From: Caloranaerobacter sp050286925 | Lineage (GTDB): Bacteria; Bacillota; Clostridia; Tissierellales; Thermohalobacteraceae | Length of the DNA: 64,000 nucleotides | Direction of reading: 5' to 3' | Assembly: GCF_050286925.1 (NCBI RefSeq) | Contig: NZ_JBFWFX010000003.1 | Coordinates: 1-64,000 of the forward strand | Shown: piece by piece, positions 51,356 to 60,342 of the stretch | Layout of the letters: the number at the start of each line of letters is the position of its first letter | Position numbering within the stretch: position 1 is the stretch's first letter | The notes under the pieces: generated by a model | Seen by the model: the letters and a program-made list of their open reading frames with translations, nothing else | The model's database searches: none | What the model was told of the DNA's origin: nothing | Position numbers and translations under genes: made by a program

Positions 51356-52273
51356 ATGCTTAATTACAGTCATATAATAATTCCCTCAATAATGTTAGGA
51401 ATTTTATCAAGAATATCTATGCTCAGAGTCGATCATAGACAATATCCAAGTTATCCTCAGGGGGTATTTTCACATCTTACTTTAGGTATTGTAGCAGCAG
51501 GATTAGGTTCTGTTGCTTTACCTGCATTATGGGAGAAAGAATATGCTGCAGTTACATTCTTAGCTTTAGCGGCTCAACAATTCAGAGATGTGAGGAATTT
51601 AGAACGTCAAAGTTTAGACAATATAGAGCCTACTGAATTGGTGGCAAGAGGTACTGCATATATTGAAGATATTGCAAAAGCTTTTGAAGCTAGAAATTAT
51701 ATGACTATGCTGACATCTCTTATAGTAAGTATAGTAATATTTTTACTTTTCAAAATTGGCATTTCGAGGACGCAATCAGTTGTTATTGGAGTAATAATTG
51801 GTCTTATTTCTATATATTATTTTAATAAGGCAATAGCTAGACAGACAATTGGAGATATTGCAGATGTAGTTCCTGCGAAAATCAAATTTAAAGGTCCGTT
51901 ATTAACAATTAATGACGTTGTAATAATGAATGTAGGACTCAAGGAATCAAGAAAAATATATGAAGAAAAAGGTATAGCTGTGGAAATCATTCCACATGAT
52001 GAAAATGGGATCGCAACATTAGCTAATTTAGGACAAAGACAGGCTATTCAACATAATGCAGCAGCTTTATTAGGTATAAGGAAAGATGTGGATGAGCCTG
52101 ATTTTACACCTATTGCAAGAAGAGACTCTGAGACAGGGAATATTGTAATGGCTATTGTACCTATGGAACCTGATATAGAATGTTTAATAGAAGCTGTGAA
52201 AAGAACAGTTGTTTTAGAAAGTGCAAAAAGAAAACCTCTAGATTCCAAAGCTGGCAGGAAAGCAGCTGATTAA
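51356..52273 (+). CDS. YIEGIA family membrane protein
   Basis: A 305-residue protein with N-terminal hydrophobic segments (IIIPSIMLGILSRI, HLTLGIVAAGLGSVALPAL), the family motif region GTAYIEDIAKAFEARNYM (here YIEDIA), further helices at ~123-160, and a C-terminal soluble domain. Known from spore formers and paired with a small 'capping' subunit, which follows here 13 bp later. AGAAGGTGG precedes ATG 51356. Function in sporulation is inferred from family distribution. Confidence 0.85.
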   Translation: MLNYSHIIIPSIMLGILSRISMLRVDHRQYPSYPQGVFSHLTLGIVAAGLGSVALPALWEKEYAAVTFLALAAQQFRDVRNLERQSLDNIEPTELVARGTAYIEDIAKAFEARNYMTMLTSLIVSIVIFLLFKIGISRTQSVVIGVIIGLISIYYFNKAIARQTIGDIADVVPAKIKFKGPLLTINDVVIMNVGLKESRKIYEEKGIAVEIIPHDENGIATLANLGQRQAIQHNAAALLGIRKDVDEPDFTPIARRDSETGNIVMAIVPMEPDIECLIEAVKRTVVLESAKRKPLDSKAGRKAAD

Positions 52274-52286
52274 GGAGTGTGAGAAG

Positions 52287-52481
52287 ATGGATATAGGGTT
52301 TAAAGAAACAATTCTAGCAGTTGTAACAACTAGAAAAGATATAGTTTGCGGTGATAATGTACCTGTTTTTTATGTAAAAGATGAGGAAGAAAGAGAGAAA
52401 ATTGCTCTTTTGTTATCTAAAATAACTTTGGGTATGGTACATGATTTGGAAAATGGAGCTTATGTAATTGTAAGACATTAA
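52287..52481 (+). CDS. Small partner of the YIEGIA protein (capping complex subunit type)
   Basis: A 64-residue soluble protein (KETILAVVTTRKDIVCGDNV, VPVFYV, EREKIALLLSKITLGMVHDL) matching the small protein that regularly accompanies YIEGIA genes. AAGGAGTGTG precedes the ATG. Translation coupling with the upstream gene is likely. Confidence 0.8.
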   Translation: MDIGFKETILAVVTTRKDIVCGDNVPVFYVKDEEEREKIALLLSKITLGMVHDLENGAYVIVRH

Positions 52482-52649
52482 GTATTATGTTATTTTACAG
52501 AGTATTTATATATGTTATAATTAAAGATATTGCTAAAAAAATCTTGATTATATATAATTAATTGATGACATGATATAAGCAAAAATGATGTAGGTATGAT
52601 ATAATATTAATACCTAGTACTAATAATAGGTTATTATAGAGGGGATATT

Positions 52650-53987
52650 ATGGAAGTAAAAAATACGGATAAACATACAAATATTATCGAAGCAATTGAA
52701 AGTGGTAGTATTGCAGAAGAATTAGGAATTGAAAGTGGAGATGTATTAATATCTGTAAACGGATATCCAATAATGGATATTTTAGATTACAAATATCAGA
52801 TTTCTGACGATTATGTTGAAATGACCATACAAAAGCAAAATGGAGAGATATGGGAATTAGAAATTGAAAAAGATATCAATGAGGATATTGGTATAATATT
52901 TACAAATCCTTTAATTGATAAAGCTAAGAGTTGTAGAAACAAGTGTATATTTTGCTTTATAGACCAATTGCCTAAAGGGATGAGAGATACTCTATATTTT
53001 AAGGATGATGATTCGAGATTATCCTTTTTACAGGGTAATTTTATTACGCTTACAAATTTGTCAGAAGAAGAGATTGATAGGATTATATTCTATAAGTTAA
53101 GTCCAATAAATATTTCTGTTCATACTACTGACCCTGAATTAAGGGTAAAAATGTTAAACAACAAAAATGCTGGTAAAATATACGATATACTACAAAGATT
53201 TAGTAAAGCAAATATAGAAATGAATTGTCAGATTGTCTTATGTCCAGGAATTAATGATGGTATATATTTAGATAAGACGTTGGAAGACTTAGCTGTTTTG
53301 TATCCAAATGTTAAAAGTGTTGCAATTGTACCTGTAGGTGTTACAAAATATAGAGATGGACTTTTTAAATTAGAAACGTATAATAAAGATACAGCTGAAA
53401 AGTTATTAGATTTTATTGATAAGAAACAAAATAAATATCTAAAAGAATTAGGATCAAGATTTGTTTTTGCTGCTGATGAATTTTATGTTCTTGCAGAAAA
53501 GGAAATACCTTTGTTTGATGAATATGAGGGGTTTCCACAGTTAGAGAATGGTGTAGGATTGATGAGATTATTTTATGAAGAAGTGCATAAAGCTCTGATT
53601 CAAATAGATAAAGATATGCAATTAAATAAAAAATTTACTATAGCAACAGGTATGTTAGCTTATCCTTTTATGAAAGATGTTGCTAATTTAGTTATGAGTA
53701 AATTTAGAGGTCTTAAATTACAAGTTAAGCCTATAATTAATAATTTCTTTGGAGAAACAATAACTGTATCAGGGCTTATAACTGGAAGTGATTTAATTGG
53801 ACAACTTACTGGAAAAGATTTAGGGGACGGACTAATAATTCCAAAATCTATGTTGAAACGTGATGAAGATATTTTCTTAGATGATATTACTGTAGAAGAA
53901 GTGGAAGAAAGATTAAATGTAAAAGTAATTGTTTTAGATGTTGATGGATACGAGTTTGTAGATTTCTACAAAAAATATGCGAGGTGA
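52650..53987 (+). CDS. DUF512 radical-SAM-like protein with PDZ domain
   Basis: A 445-residue protein: PDZ-like domain at ~10-75 (SIAEELGIESGDVLISVNGYP), then a Cys cluster CRNKCIFC (Cys95/99/102, CxxxCxxC) as in radical SAM enzymes, a TIM-barrel-like core (INISVHTTDPELRVKMLNN) and the DUF512 C-terminus. Substrate unknown. It is usually found just upstream of der in clostridia, as here, where the stop overlaps the der leader. GAGGGGA lies before ATG 52650. Confidence 0.9.
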   Translation: MEVKNTDKHTNIIEAIESGSIAEELGIESGDVLISVNGYPIMDILDYKYQISDDYVEMTIQKQNGEIWELEIEKDINEDIGIIFTNPLIDKAKSCRNKCIFCFIDQLPKGMRDTLYFKDDDSRLSFLQGNFITLTNLSEEEIDRIIFYKLSPINISVHTTDPELRVKMLNNKNAGKIYDILQRFSKANIEMNCQIVLCPGINDGIYLDKTLEDLAVLYPNVKSVAIVPVGVTKYRDGLFKLETYNKDTAEKLLDFIDKKQNKYLKELGSRFVFAADEFYVLAEKEIPLFDEYEGFPQLENGVGLMRLFYEEVHKALIQIDKDMQLNKKFTIATGMLAYPFMKDVANLVMSKFRGLKLQVKPIINNFFGETITVSGLITGSDLIGQLTGKDLGDGLIIPKSMLKRDEDIFLDDITVEEVEERLNVKVIVLDVDGYEFVDFYKKYAR

Positions 53988-53992
53988 TGTAT

Positions 53993-55309
53993 ATGGCAAG
54001 ACCAGTTGTAGCTATTGTAGGTAGACCAAATGTAGGAAAATCTACTCTTTTTAATAGGATAGCAGGTAGAAGGATAGCAATTGTAGAAGATAAGCCTGGA
54101 GTTACTAGAGATAGAATTTATGCTGAAGCTGAATGGTTAAACAAGTATTTTACTTTGATTGATACGGGAGGAATTGAGCCTGATACTGAGGATATTATTT
54201 TATCACAAATGAGAAGACAGGCACAAATAGCAATTGATACTGCAGACGTTATTTTGTTTGTTGTAGATGGAATAGAGGGATTAACATCTACTGATAGAGA
54301 AGTAGCTAATATGTTAAGAAAATCTAAGAAAAAGATATTATTAGTTTGCAATAAAATTGATACACCTATGACTCCAGATACGATTTATGAATTCTATGAA
54401 TTAGGATTAGGCGATCCTATAGCGATATCAGCTTCACAGGGATTAGGAATAGGAGATTTGTTAGATGCAGTAATTGAGAATTTTCCTGAGGATAAAGATA
54501 CAGAGTATGAAGAAGGTGTAATTAAAGTTGCAGTAATAGGAAAACCGAATGCAGGAAAATCATCTTTGATAAATAAAATTTTAGGAGAAGAGAGAGTTAT
54601 AGTAAGTGATATACCTGGGACAACTAGAGATGCAATAGATACACCATTCCAAGTCGGAGAAGATAAGTTTGTTTTTATAGATACGGCAGGTATCAGAAGA
54701 AGAAAGAAAATCAACGAAAATATAGAAAGATATAGTGTAATTAGAGCATTAACAGCGATTGAAAGAGCAGACGTTTGTTTATTAGTTATAGATTCATTAG
54801 AATCTGTTACTGAGCAAGATGCTAAAATTGCAGGATATGCTCATGAAAAAGGAAAAGCTACTATTATTATCATGAATAAATGGGATCTTGTTGAAAAAGA
54901 TGATAAAACTTATTTAAGGTATGAAAAGGAAATTAGGGAACGATTATCATTTATGCCTTATGCTCCAATATTGTTTATTTCAGCAAAAACAGGACAAAGA
55001 GTTAATAGAATAATTGATTTAATAAAGAAAGTTTCTAACAATCATTCTATGAGAATTAGTACAGGTGTATTAAATGATATCATTGGTGAAGCAGTACTTA
55101 TGAACCAGCCACCATCAGACAAGGGGAGAAGACTAAAAATATACTATGGTACTCAAGTAGGAATAAAGCCTCCGAAATTCGTTATTTTTATTAATGACAT
55201 AGAGCTGATGCATTTTTCTTATCAAAGATACTTAGAAAATCAAATAAGGCAGACCTTTGGTTTTGAGGGAACACCTATTCAATTAGAATTTAAAGAAAAG
55301 GGGGATTAG
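53993..55309 (+). CDS. der: Ribosome biogenesis GTPase Der
   Basis: A 438-residue protein with two tandem GTPase domains: GRPNVGKSTLFN near residues 9-20 and GKPNAGKSSLIN near 182-193, each with its DTGGI/DTAGI and NKxD motifs, and a C-terminal KH domain. Needed for 50S assembly. ATG 53993 uses GAGGTGAT; ATG 53987 and GTG 53984 overlap it. plsY starts immediately at the next base after its stop. Confidence 0.97.
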   Translation: MARPVVAIVGRPNVGKSTLFNRIAGRRIAIVEDKPGVTRDRIYAEAEWLNKYFTLIDTGGIEPDTEDIILSQMRRQAQIAIDTADVILFVVDGIEGLTSTDREVANMLRKSKKKILLVCNKIDTPMTPDTIYEFYELGLGDPIAISASQGLGIGDLLDAVIENFPEDKDTEYEEGVIKVAVIGKPNAGKSSLINKILGEERVIVSDIPGTTRDAIDTPFQVGEDKFVFIDTAGIRRRKKINENIERYSVIRALTAIERADVCLLVIDSLESVTEQDAKIAGYAHEKGKATIIIMNKWDLVEKDDKTYLRYEKEIRERLSFMPYAPILFISAKTGQRVNRIIDLIKKVSNNHSMRISTGVLNDIIGEAVLMNQPPSDKGRRLKIYYGTQVGIKPPKFVIFINDIELMHFSYQRYLENQIRQTFGFEGTPIQLEFKEKGD

Positions 55310-55906
55310 ATGTATAAAATTTTATTAATACTATTATTGAGTTATTTAATAGGGAATATAAATGCAGCATATTTAATAGGGAAAACATTGGAAAATAAAG
55401 ACATTAGAAATTATGGGAGTGGGAATGCAGGTGCTACAAATGCTTTGAGAGTTTTTGGTGCAAAGATAGCAGCTATAACGTTTTTGTTTGATCTATTAAA
55501 AGCAGTAATAGCAGTAATTTTAGGTAAAATGATTTTAGGAGAAACAGGCATGCTTCTTTCAGGCATTAGTGTAGTTGTAGGACATAATTGGCCAGTCTTG
55601 TTAAATTTCAGAGGTGGGAAAGGTATAGCATCGACTATTGGTGTAATGTTAGTTGTTAATTATAAGATAACATTTATATGTGTAGCTATAGGTTTGATTA
55701 TTGTTATTAAGTCGAAATATGTTTCATTAGGTTCAGTAATAACAATGGCTTTATTACCTATTATAGGATTGTTTTTAAATAGACCTTTTAGTTTAGACTT
55801 CTTAATTTTTACACTAATACTGTCTGCTATGGCTATTTACAGACATAAAGAAAATATATCACGATTATTAAAAGGACAAGAGAGGAAAATAGGCGAAAGG
55901 GTTTAA
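55310..55906 (+). CDS. plsY: Glycerol-3-phosphate acyltransferase PlsY
   Basis: A 198-residue membrane enzyme with about five helices. The family motifs are GNINAAYLIGK, DIRNYGSGNAGATNALRVFG and VVGHNWPVLLNFRGGKGIAS. It transfers acyl from acyl-phosphate to glycerol-3-phosphate. It begins directly after the der stop with the SD inside der (AAGGGGG) and precedes gpsA, which makes its substrate. Confidence 0.96.
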   Translation: MYKILLILLLSYLIGNINAAYLIGKTLENKDIRNYGSGNAGATNALRVFGAKIAAITFLFDLLKAVIAVILGKMILGETGMLLSGISVVVGHNWPVLLNFRGGKGIASTIGVMLVVNYKITFICVAIGLIIVIKSKYVSLGSVITMALLPIIGLFLNRPFSLDFLIFTLILSAMAIYRHKENISRLLKGQERKIGERV

Positions 55907-55922
55907 ATGAGGAGGAATAGCA

Positions 55923-56951
55923 ATGGAAACAACTATTGGTATTTTAGGGGGAGGAAGTTGGGGTACGGCTTTAGCTTTACTACTTGCCAATAAAGGTTAT
56001 CAGGTTGACTTATGGGTAAGAGATGTTAAGCAATGTAATTATATGAAAGAAGCTAGAGAAAATAAAAAGTATTTGCCTAATGTTAAGTTGTCAGATAATA
56101 TTAATGTTACTAATGATATAGAAGAAGCTGTTTATAGAAAAAATATAATCTTATTAGCTGTACCATCACATGCCATTAGAGAAACGATTAGGAAATTCAA
56201 AAGGCAATTGAAAGAGCAACCTATTTTAGTTAATGTAGCAAAAGGAATAGAAACAGATACTTTGCTTAGAATTTCAGAAATTGTGAAACAAGAGTTGCCA
56301 ACTGTTGAGTATACTGTTATTTCAGGCCCTTCGCATGCTGAAGAGGTTTCTAAAAATATACCGACAGCAGTAGTAGCTGCATCTATAAACAAAAAAACTG
56401 CAGAATATATTCAAGAAGTATTTATGACTCCTAGGTTTAGAGTTTATACAAATCCAGATGTAATAGGTGTTGAACTTGGTGGAGCATTGAAAAATGTAAT
56501 AGCTTTAGGAGCGGGTATATCAGATGGATTAGGATATGGAGACAATACTAAAGCCGCACTTATGAACAGAGGGATTATTGAAATTTCACGTTTAGGTGAA
56601 AAAATGGGAGCAAATAAAAATACATTCGCTGGCCTTTCAGGAATAGGTGATTTGATAGTTACGTGTACTAGTCTTCATAGTAGAAATAGGCGAGCAGGCA
56701 TTAAGATTGGACAGGGAGCTAGTTTAGAAGAAGCAATTAAATCTGTAGGAATGGTTGTAGAGGGAGTAAAGACGACTAAAGCGGCATATGAATTAGCTAG
56801 AAAATATAATGTAAAAATGCCGATAACTGAAGAGATTTATGGAGTTCTTTATGAAGGAAAAGATGTTAGATATTCTGTTTTTAATTTAATGATGAGAGAT
56901 AAGAAACATGAAATGGAAGAAATTGTACATGAAACTGGATTTAATTGGTGA
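55923..56951 (+). CDS. gpsA: NAD(P)-dependent glycerol-3-phosphate dehydrogenase GpsA
   Basis: A 342-residue dehydrogenase: GGGSWGTALALLLANKG at residues 8-24, NVAKGIETDT, SGPSHAEEV, the catalytic Lys in GGALKNVIALGAGI, and GLSGIGDLIVTCTS. It supplies sn-glycerol-3-phosphate to PlsY. GGAGGAATAGC precedes the ATG. Confidence 0.97.
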   Translation: METTIGILGGGSWGTALALLLANKGYQVDLWVRDVKQCNYMKEARENKKYLPNVKLSDNINVTNDIEEAVYRKNIILLAVPSHAIRETIRKFKRQLKEQPILVNVAKGIETDTLLRISEIVKQELPTVEYTVISGPSHAEEVSKNIPTAVVAASINKKTAEYIQEVFMTPRFRVYTNPDVIGVELGGALKNVIALGAGISDGLGYGDNTKAALMNRGIIEISRLGEKMGANKNTFAGLSGIGDLIVTCTSLHSRNRRAGIKIGQGASLEEAIKSVGMVVEGVKTTKAAYELARKYNVKMPITEEIYGVLYEGKDVRYSVFNLMMRDKKHEMEEIVHETGFNW

Positions 56952-56952
56952 G

Positions 56953-56978
56953 GACATCGAAAGGATGTCTTTTTTTTG
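56953..56978 (+). terminator. Terminator after gpsA
   Basis: GACATC and GATGTC (56953-56958, 56964-56969) with a GAAAG loop, followed by a run of eight T. Confidence 0.85.
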
Positions 56979-57041
56979 TTAGCATGTCATATTATTTTAA
57001 TCTTTTCATATATATATAATGTTAAGAACTGAGTCCAAATT

Positions 57042-57070
57042 TATATTTTTCTGAGAGGGAAATTATACTA
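57042..57070 (+). promoter_or_regulatory. Candidate sigma-E promoter of spoIVA
   Basis: TATATT (57042-57047) and TTATACTA (57063-57070) with a 15-bp gap resemble the sigma-E consensus (ATATT, CATACAnT). spoIVA is a classical sigma-E gene. The match is moderate. Confidence 0.4.
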
Positions 57071-57114
57071 AAAATGGAGATTCTTCAATATATTATATAA
57101 AGGGGGGAAAGTGG

Positions 57115-58593
57115 ATGAAGAATTTCGATATATACAAGGATATTGCTGAAAGAACGGATGGAGATATATATATTGGAGTTGTAGGTCCTGTTAGAACAGG
57201 TAAATCAACATTTATTAAAAAGTTTATGGAATTACTAGTTATACCAAATATAGATAATACATACAGAAAAGAGAGAGCTAATGATGAATTACCACAAAGC
57301 GGTGCTGGTAGAACTATAATGACAACTGAACCTAAATTTGTTCCAAGTGAAGCTGTTGAGTTAACATTGAAAGATAATGTTAAATTCAGAGTCAGAATGG
57401 TAGATTGCGTAGGATATATAGTAAAAGGGGCTTTAGGACATGAAGAGAATAATATGCCTAGAATGGTTACTACACCATGGTTTGAAAAAGAGATACCATT
57501 TGAAGAAGCTGCTGAAATAGGGACTAGAAAAGTTATAACTGATCATTCTACTATTGGATTAGTTATAACTACTGATGCTTCTATAACAGACATTGAAAGG
57601 TCTAATTATATTAAGGCTGAAGAAAGAGTTATTAGTGAATTAAAAGAACTTGGTAAACCTTTTGTAATATTACTCAATTCAAGGCATCCAGATTTAGATA
57701 GTACAATAGCACTCAGAGAAAGTTTAGAGGAAAAATATCAGACACCAGTAATTGCAGTAGATTGTTTAAATATGTCTATAGAGGATATTAATAATATTCT
57801 TGAAAAAGTATTGCTAGAATTCCCAATAAGAGAGATTAATATCAATCTGCCTAGTTGGGTTGAAGGATTATCTAATAAACATTGGATACGTGAAAATATA
57901 TTCAATTCAATTAAGGAAACTGTAACAGAATTATATCGAATTAGGGATATTACAAATACATTAGATAAATTTACAGATTGTGAAGCTATTGAAAATGCAA
58001 CTATAACTGAGATTAAATTAGGTGAGGGAATAGCTAATATTAAAATGGATGTTGAAAATAATTTATTATATGATGTAATAAGTGAAATAACAGGCTATAA
58101 AATAGTTGGAGAACATCAGTTATTAGGATTAATTTCTAAACTTGCTAAATCTAAGAAAGAATATGACAAAATAGAAAGTGCATTAAAAGATGTAAGAGAG
58201 AAAGGATACGGATTAGTACCTCCTAGCCTTGAAGAATTAGAATTATATGAACCTGAAATCTTTAGGCAAGGTAATAGATTTGGAGTTAAATTGCGTGCAA
58301 ATGCCCCAAGTTTACATTTGATTAGAGCGGATATAACAACTGAAGTATCACCAATTATTGGAACAGAGAAGCAGAGTGAAGAATTACTAAAATATTTATT
58401 AGATGAGTTTGAAAATGATCCTTCAAAAATTTGGGAATCAAATATGTTTGGCAAAACACTACATGACTTAGTAAAAGAGCAACTCCAGAGCAAGCTTAAT
58501 ATGATGCCTGATGATGTGAGAATTAAAATTCAGAAAACTCTTCAGCGTATCGTAAACGAAGGTAGTGGAGGGCTAATCTGTATCATAATATAA
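57115..58593 (+). CDS. spoIVA: Stage IV sporulation protein A
   Basis: A 492-residue ATPase that forms the basement layer of the spore coat on the outer forespore membrane. N-terminal P-loop GVVGPVRTGKSTFIKKF near residues 22-38, family motif DELPQSGAGRTIMTTEPKFVP, and the C-terminal GSGGLICIII that anchors through SpoVM-type contacts. AAGGGGGGAAAG precedes ATG 57115. Length is exactly as in Bacillus. Confidence 0.98.
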   Translation: MKNFDIYKDIAERTDGDIYIGVVGPVRTGKSTFIKKFMELLVIPNIDNTYRKERANDELPQSGAGRTIMTTEPKFVPSEAVELTLKDNVKFRVRMVDCVGYIVKGALGHEENNMPRMVTTPWFEKEIPFEEAAEIGTRKVITDHSTIGLVITTDASITDIERSNYIKAEERVISELKELGKPFVILLNSRHPDLDSTIALRESLEEKYQTPVIAVDCLNMSIEDINNILEKVLLEFPIREININLPSWVEGLSNKHWIRENIFNSIKETVTELYRIRDITNTLDKFTDCEAIENATITEIKLGEGIANIKMDVENNLLYDVISEITGYKIVGEHQLLGLISKLAKSKKEYDKIESALKDVREKGYGLVPPSLEELELYEPEIFRQGNRFGVKLRANAPSLHLIRADITTEVSPIIGTEKQSEELLKYLLDEFENDPSKIWESNMFGKTLHDLVKEQLQSKLNMMPDDVRIKIQKTLQRIVNEGSGGLICIII

Positions 58594-58612
58594 TGGTACT
58601 TAATGGTACTTT

Positions 58613-58646
58613 GGCTAACAGCTAATAGCTGTTAGCCTGCTTTTTA
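58613..58646 (+). terminator. Terminator after spoIVA (GGCTAACAGC repeat family)
   Basis: GGCTAACAGCT (58613-58623) and AGCTGTTAGCC (58627-58637) are perfect complements, then TGCTTTTTA. Related to the hairpins at 16244 and 21232. A direct repeat TAATGGTACT lies just before. Confidence 0.8.
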
Positions 58647-58709
58647 TATTTAGGTGCTAAAGTGTTGATGAACACATATTTATAAAAATAAATGTTTTGG
58701 CAACAAGTT

Positions 58710-58732
58710 CTGGGAAGGTTTTACCTTCCCAG
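58710..58732 (-). terminator. Hairpin downstream of tRNA-Pro
   Basis: CTGGGAAGG (58710-58718) and CCTTCCCAG (58724-58732) pair perfectly, 17 bp beyond the tRNA 3' end on the minus strand. The T tract is poor. Confidence 0.55.
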
Positions 58733-58748
58733 TTATTTTGTGCGAGAA

Positions 58749-58826
58749 TGGTCGGGATGACTGGATTCGAACCAGCGACCCCAAGTCCCCCAGACTTGTG
58801 CGCTAACCAAGCTGCGCTACATCCCG
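58749..58826 (-). tRNA. tRNA-Pro (GGG anticodon)
   Basis: On the minus strand: acceptor CGGGATG pairs with CATCCCG, D-arm TAGCGCAGCTTGGTTAGCGC, anticodon stem CAAGT/ACTTG with loop CTGGGGG (anticodon GGG), T-arm with GGTTCGAATCC, discriminator A and an encoded CCA (58749-58751). A strong promoter precedes it. Confidence 0.93.
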
Positions 58827-58838
58827 AGAGCAATATAT

Positions 58839-58867
58839 ATTATACATATTTTTTAAAAGTTTGTAAA
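58839..58867 (-). promoter_or_regulatory. Sigma-A promoter of tRNA-Pro
   Basis: On the minus strand TTTACA (58862-58867) and TATAAT (58839-58844) are separated by exactly 17 bp. The -10 ends about 12 bp before the tRNA 5' end. Confidence 0.75.
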
Positions 58868-59013
58868 GTTGATGTAAGAATTATGATATACTTGACTTAT
58901 AAACAGAAATAGGTCTTTAGTTGTATTTGTATGTAAATAACGCTTATTGTTAAAATGATGAAGGAAAATCTTAAGATATGAAGAAATATAATATAAATTG
59001 GTGTGGTGATATT

Positions 59014-60327
59014 ATGACTAAAGATAAAAGAAAACAAAAAAGAAGAAGACGAAAAAAGTTTAGAATTGGTTTGGTAATAATAGTAATAATTTATTTATCA
59101 TTAAGAATGTTACCAACGTTTTGTGTAACAAATGCAGCTACAGTAATAGTTGAAGAAGGTAGTATTGATGTTTTTGAAAAGGCTAAAGGAATTATTTTTA
59201 AAAATGAAGTTGTATATAGAGCGACAACTAATGGTAAAATAATTTTTGCTAAAAATGAAGGCGAAAAGGTTGGATTAGGGACTTTGATAGGACAAGTAGT
59301 AGCATCAGATAAGAATCATAAAATAGCAGAAGAGTTGAATGTTATAAATAAAAGGATTGAAGAGTTAAGCAATAAGATTAAAACACAGGAGATATTTTCG
59401 AATGATATAGAAAAGAATAAGATTTTTATAGATGAGAAAATAGATATTTTGAGAAAAAGCATTTTAGAAGGTAACTTTGTTAAAGTAAATCAAGTAGCAG
59501 AAGATTTAAAATTAGATTTAGATAAGCGTTCAGATTTGTTTGGTAACAATTCGTTAATAGCTAATGATTTAGACAAACTGTATGAAATGCGTAAAAATTT
59601 ACAAAACAGATTGAAAAATGCAAAAGCAAATTATTATTCAAAAAATTGCGGTTTAGTAAGTTATACTATTGACGGTTTGGAAGAAGTATATAGCTTAAAG
59701 AGTTTATCGAATTTTACTCCTGATAAGTTTAGGATTATAGAAAGGAATATACATAAAATTAATAACGATTTGGAAGTTACTTTAGGTGAACCAATTTTTA
59801 AAATAATTGACAACTATAAATGGTATCTTGTAGTAAAACTAACGTCTGAGAGTAGTATAGATAGATTGAATGAAGGAAAAGATGTATATATAAAGTTTAT
59901 AGAAAAAAATGAAAAAATAAAAGGTAAAGTTTATAAAGTAAATAAAGGCAATAATGGAAATATAGTAATATTTGAATTTGATAGTTATCTATATAAATTC
60001 TATAATGAAAGGTATGTTGATGTTGAGATAATTACTGATACTTACTATGGACTAAAAATACCTAAAAGTGCGGTAATAAAAAAAGACGGGATAGACGGCG
60101 TATACATTAAAGATATAAGTGGTATCGTAAAATTTAGACCTGTGAAAATAATAGGACAGAATGAGAAATATGTAATTGTAGATACAGGAAGTAAAATTAA
60201 AATTGGTGATAGAGGAAAGATTGAAATAAATATTGATGGAAATTATGAAAAAAGGTATACAATTTCTATTTTTGATGAAGTATTTGTTAATGGTAAGAAA
60301 GTTAAAGAAGGACAGATTATAGATTAA
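59014..60327 (+). CDS. HlyD-like membrane-anchored protein
   Basis: A 437-residue protein: highly basic N-terminus (KDKRKQKRRRRKKFR), one helix (~17-35), then an efflux-adaptor-like domain with lipoyl-type halves (ATTNGKIIFAKNEGEKVGLGT) flanking a coiled coil (~95-200), and a C-terminal barrel (VKLTSESSIDRLNEGKDVYI). No transporter is adjacent, so an export role is uncertain; the same protein often heads the yggS-sepF-divIVA cluster in clostridia. ATG 59014 has GGTGTGGTGAT ahead; ATG 58978 is the alternative. Confidence 0.8.
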   Translation: MTKDKRKQKRRRRKKFRIGLVIIVIIYLSLRMLPTFCVTNAATVIVEEGSIDVFEKAKGIIFKNEVVYRATTNGKIIFAKNEGEKVGLGTLIGQVVASDKNHKIAEELNVINKRIEELSNKIKTQEIFSNDIEKNKIFIDEKIDILRKSILEGNFVKVNQVAEDLKLDLDKRSDLFGNNSLIANDLDKLYEMRKNLQNRLKNAKANYYSKNCGLVSYTIDGLEEVYSLKSLSNFTPDKFRIIERNIHKINNDLEVTLGEPIFKIIDNYKWYLVVKLTSESSIDRLNEGKDVYIKFIEKNEKIKGKVYKVNKGNNGNIVIFEFDSYLYKFYNERYVDVEIITDTYYGLKIPKSAVIKKDGIDGVYIKDISGIVKFRPVKIIGQNEKYVIVDTGSKIKIGDRGKIEINIDGNYEKRYTISIFDEVFVNGKKVKEGQIID

Positions 60328-60342
60328 AGGGAGGGGATTAAA

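Noticed and set aside
52590..52613. AGGTAT...ATACCT inverted repeat around a TATAAT before the DUF512 gene
   Set aside because: Short, AT-rich and without a convincing -35, so I do not call a promoter or operator.
58697..58912. 71-codon plus-strand frame across the tRNA-Pro gene
   Set aside because: It is an antisense reading of the tRNA (the MTGFEPATPS type artefact) with no SD.
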